Notes under the pieces: model-generated
Seen by the model: only the letters and a program-made list of their open reading frames with translations
Database searches by the model: none
Told to the model about the DNA's origin: nothing
Translations under genes and position numbers: made by a program
In this document: positions 35,854 through 36,629 of the stretch, in pieces
Layout of the letters: every line of letters starts with the position of its first letter
How positions within the stretch are numbered: position 1 is the stretch's first letter
From: a virus
Direction: 5' to 3' (one strand)
Virus record (IMG/VR): IMGVR_UViG_3300037485_002345
Location: 1-36,629 of that record
DNA length: 36,629 nucleotides

Positions 35854-36629
35854 ATGGCAAATCAGGACATCCGCCGAATTCAAAGCGCACTCGATCGCTA
35901 CAGCTTCAAGCTCAATATCACGGGCGCATGGGATAGCATGACGTGCCAGGCGTTGCTCGGGTTCCAGGCGAGCAAGTACGGCACGGCCAAGCAGAACTAC
36001 CTCGACTCCGAGACCTTCATGGATCTTGGGTTTGACGCCAAGACCGCAGATCGCTTTGAACAAGCCTTTGGGCATATCTGCGGCGGTGTGGACGTGGCCC
36101 CCTCGACCTACGGCAACACCGTGGGAACAGGTTTGTCCGGGCCTGTGAAGCGCATCCAGCGCGCATTGCGCGTCAAGGAGTCAGGTAAGCTCGATGCGAA
36201 GACCTGCTCGAGGCTCACCGAACTCGCGCAGAACCATGGTGAGAAGGCGTTGATCACGCGTTCCGGTCTCGAGCGCCTTGGCTTCACCTCGACCGAGGCG
36301 GTTGCGCTCGCCGAGCAGTTTGCTTTCGCGCAGTGCACAGCGCGAGGGCGATCTGTGGTCGCAGGTGTTGGCCTCGACTATCCTGGCTTCAGTCGCTTCC
36401 GTGGTGCTGACGCCGACGCTTATGAGCAGAGCGACCAAAACCCAGATGATTCTTGGGAGCTCGAGTACGACCGCAGTGAGAGCTATGCGGACCAGGCGGC
36501 CGTATGGGCAAAGGTTCTTCCCGCTGGGCACCACTGGTGCACCGCGACACCGAGCTCGCTCAAAGCCACTGGCGACTGGCTGCTCGTTGATCAGTCGGCC
36601 AACGGCATCAAGCGCAAGCAGTTCAGTGA
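35854..36629 (+). CDS. Protein with two peptidoglycan-binding-like modules, open at the window end
   Basis: The frame from ATG at 35854 runs 258 codons without a stop to the last base. If the molecule is circular it continues GAG GAA TGA across the junction (260 aa in total). Two modules resemble PG-binding-1 repeats: IRRIQSALDRYSFKLNITGAWDSMTCQALLGFQ (about 6-38) and VKRIQRALRVKESGKLDAKTCSRLTELAQ (about 97-125). Each is followed by a segment ending in LGF (DLGFDAKTADRFEQAF, RLGFTSTEAVALAEQF). The C-terminal 90 residues are acidic and Trp-rich. It is probably a virion or lysis protein that touches the host wall. No catalytic domain is visible. Confidence 0.75.
   Translation, partial: MANQDIRRIQSALDRYSFKLNITGAWDSMTCQALLGFQASKYGTAKQNYLDSETFMDLGFDAKTADRFEQAFGHICGGVDVAPSTYGNTVGTGLSGPVKRIQRALRVKESGKLDAKTCSRLTELAQNHGEKALITRSGLERLGFTSTEAVALAEQFAFAQCTARGRSVVAGVGLDYPGFSRFRGADADAYEQSDQNPDDSWELEYDRSESYADQAAVWAKVLPAGHHWCTATPSSLKATGDWLLVDQSANGIKRKQFS

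Overview
The window looks like the complete genome of a bacterial virus, and probably of a tailless one. Three observations support completeness. The reading frame that starts at 35854 is still open at the last base. If the end is joined to base 1 it closes after two more codons (GAG GAA TGA). That TGA then overlaps the ATG at position 4 as an ATGA stop/start, the same coupling used by most gene pairs here. I therefore read the window as a circular or circularly permuted dsDNA molecule of 36,629 bp. The host cannot be named. Peptidoglycan-degrading enzymes and Shine-Dalgarno sequences show that it is a bacterium. Base composition is mixed, with GC-rich stretches interrupted by sharp AT-rich patches, some of them inside genes.

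Layout. A divergent control region near 18.66-18.81 kb separates two arms. The leftward arm (18,654 down to about 1.3 kb) is a dense, mostly translationally coupled replication and early operon. It encodes an SNF2-type helicase, a Dam-type adenine methyltransferase, a Cas4/RecB-like nuclease, a DnaQ-like exonuclease, a RecA-like (Sak4-type) ATPase, a candidate ssDNA-binding protein, a family A DNA polymerase fused to a uracil-DNA-glycosylase-like domain, a ribbon-helix-helix (RHH) regulator, two paralogous small proteins, a chain of four tiny paralogous Arg/Ser/Trp-rich proteins built from hexanucleotide repeats, two membrane-anchored wall hydrolases, a GNAT-like protein, an HD phosphohydrolase and several Cys-rich small proteins. 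The rightward arm (18,809 to the end and on through the junction to 626) starts with a DUF3987-type helicase. After an 870-bp AT-rich gap it carries what I infer to be the virion genes.

The inferred virion block (20.9-36.6 kb plus 1-626) has no recognisable terminase, portal, HK97-type capsid, tape measure, baseplate or tail fibre. Instead it has several proteins with one terminal membrane segment (26261, 26954, 34700), a multi-spanning protein (29602), a transglutaminase-like cysteine enzyme (25687), four neighbouring beta-rich proteins of 229-355 aa with jelly-roll-like features, two of which are paralogous (30625-34396), and a protein with two peptidoglycan-binding-like modules (35854). 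This is the organisation expected of an icosahedral phage with an internal membrane, but the genome is larger than PRD1, PM2 or P23-77. By size and circular dsDNA form, Salisaeta icosahedral phage 1 (about 44 kb) is the nearest known type I can name. I cannot test sequence relatedness from here.

Control elements include a rightward terminator at 1181-1222, a leftward terminator at 12137-12187, TTGACA-type promoters, a phased array of nine TAGC motifs at 9-10 bp spacing directly after a small RHH gene (25529-25608), related TAGC/GCTA clusters in two other intergenic regions, and RNA hairpins in the capsid gene leaders. The palindrome CTCGAG occurs at least 55 times, about six times the random expectation.
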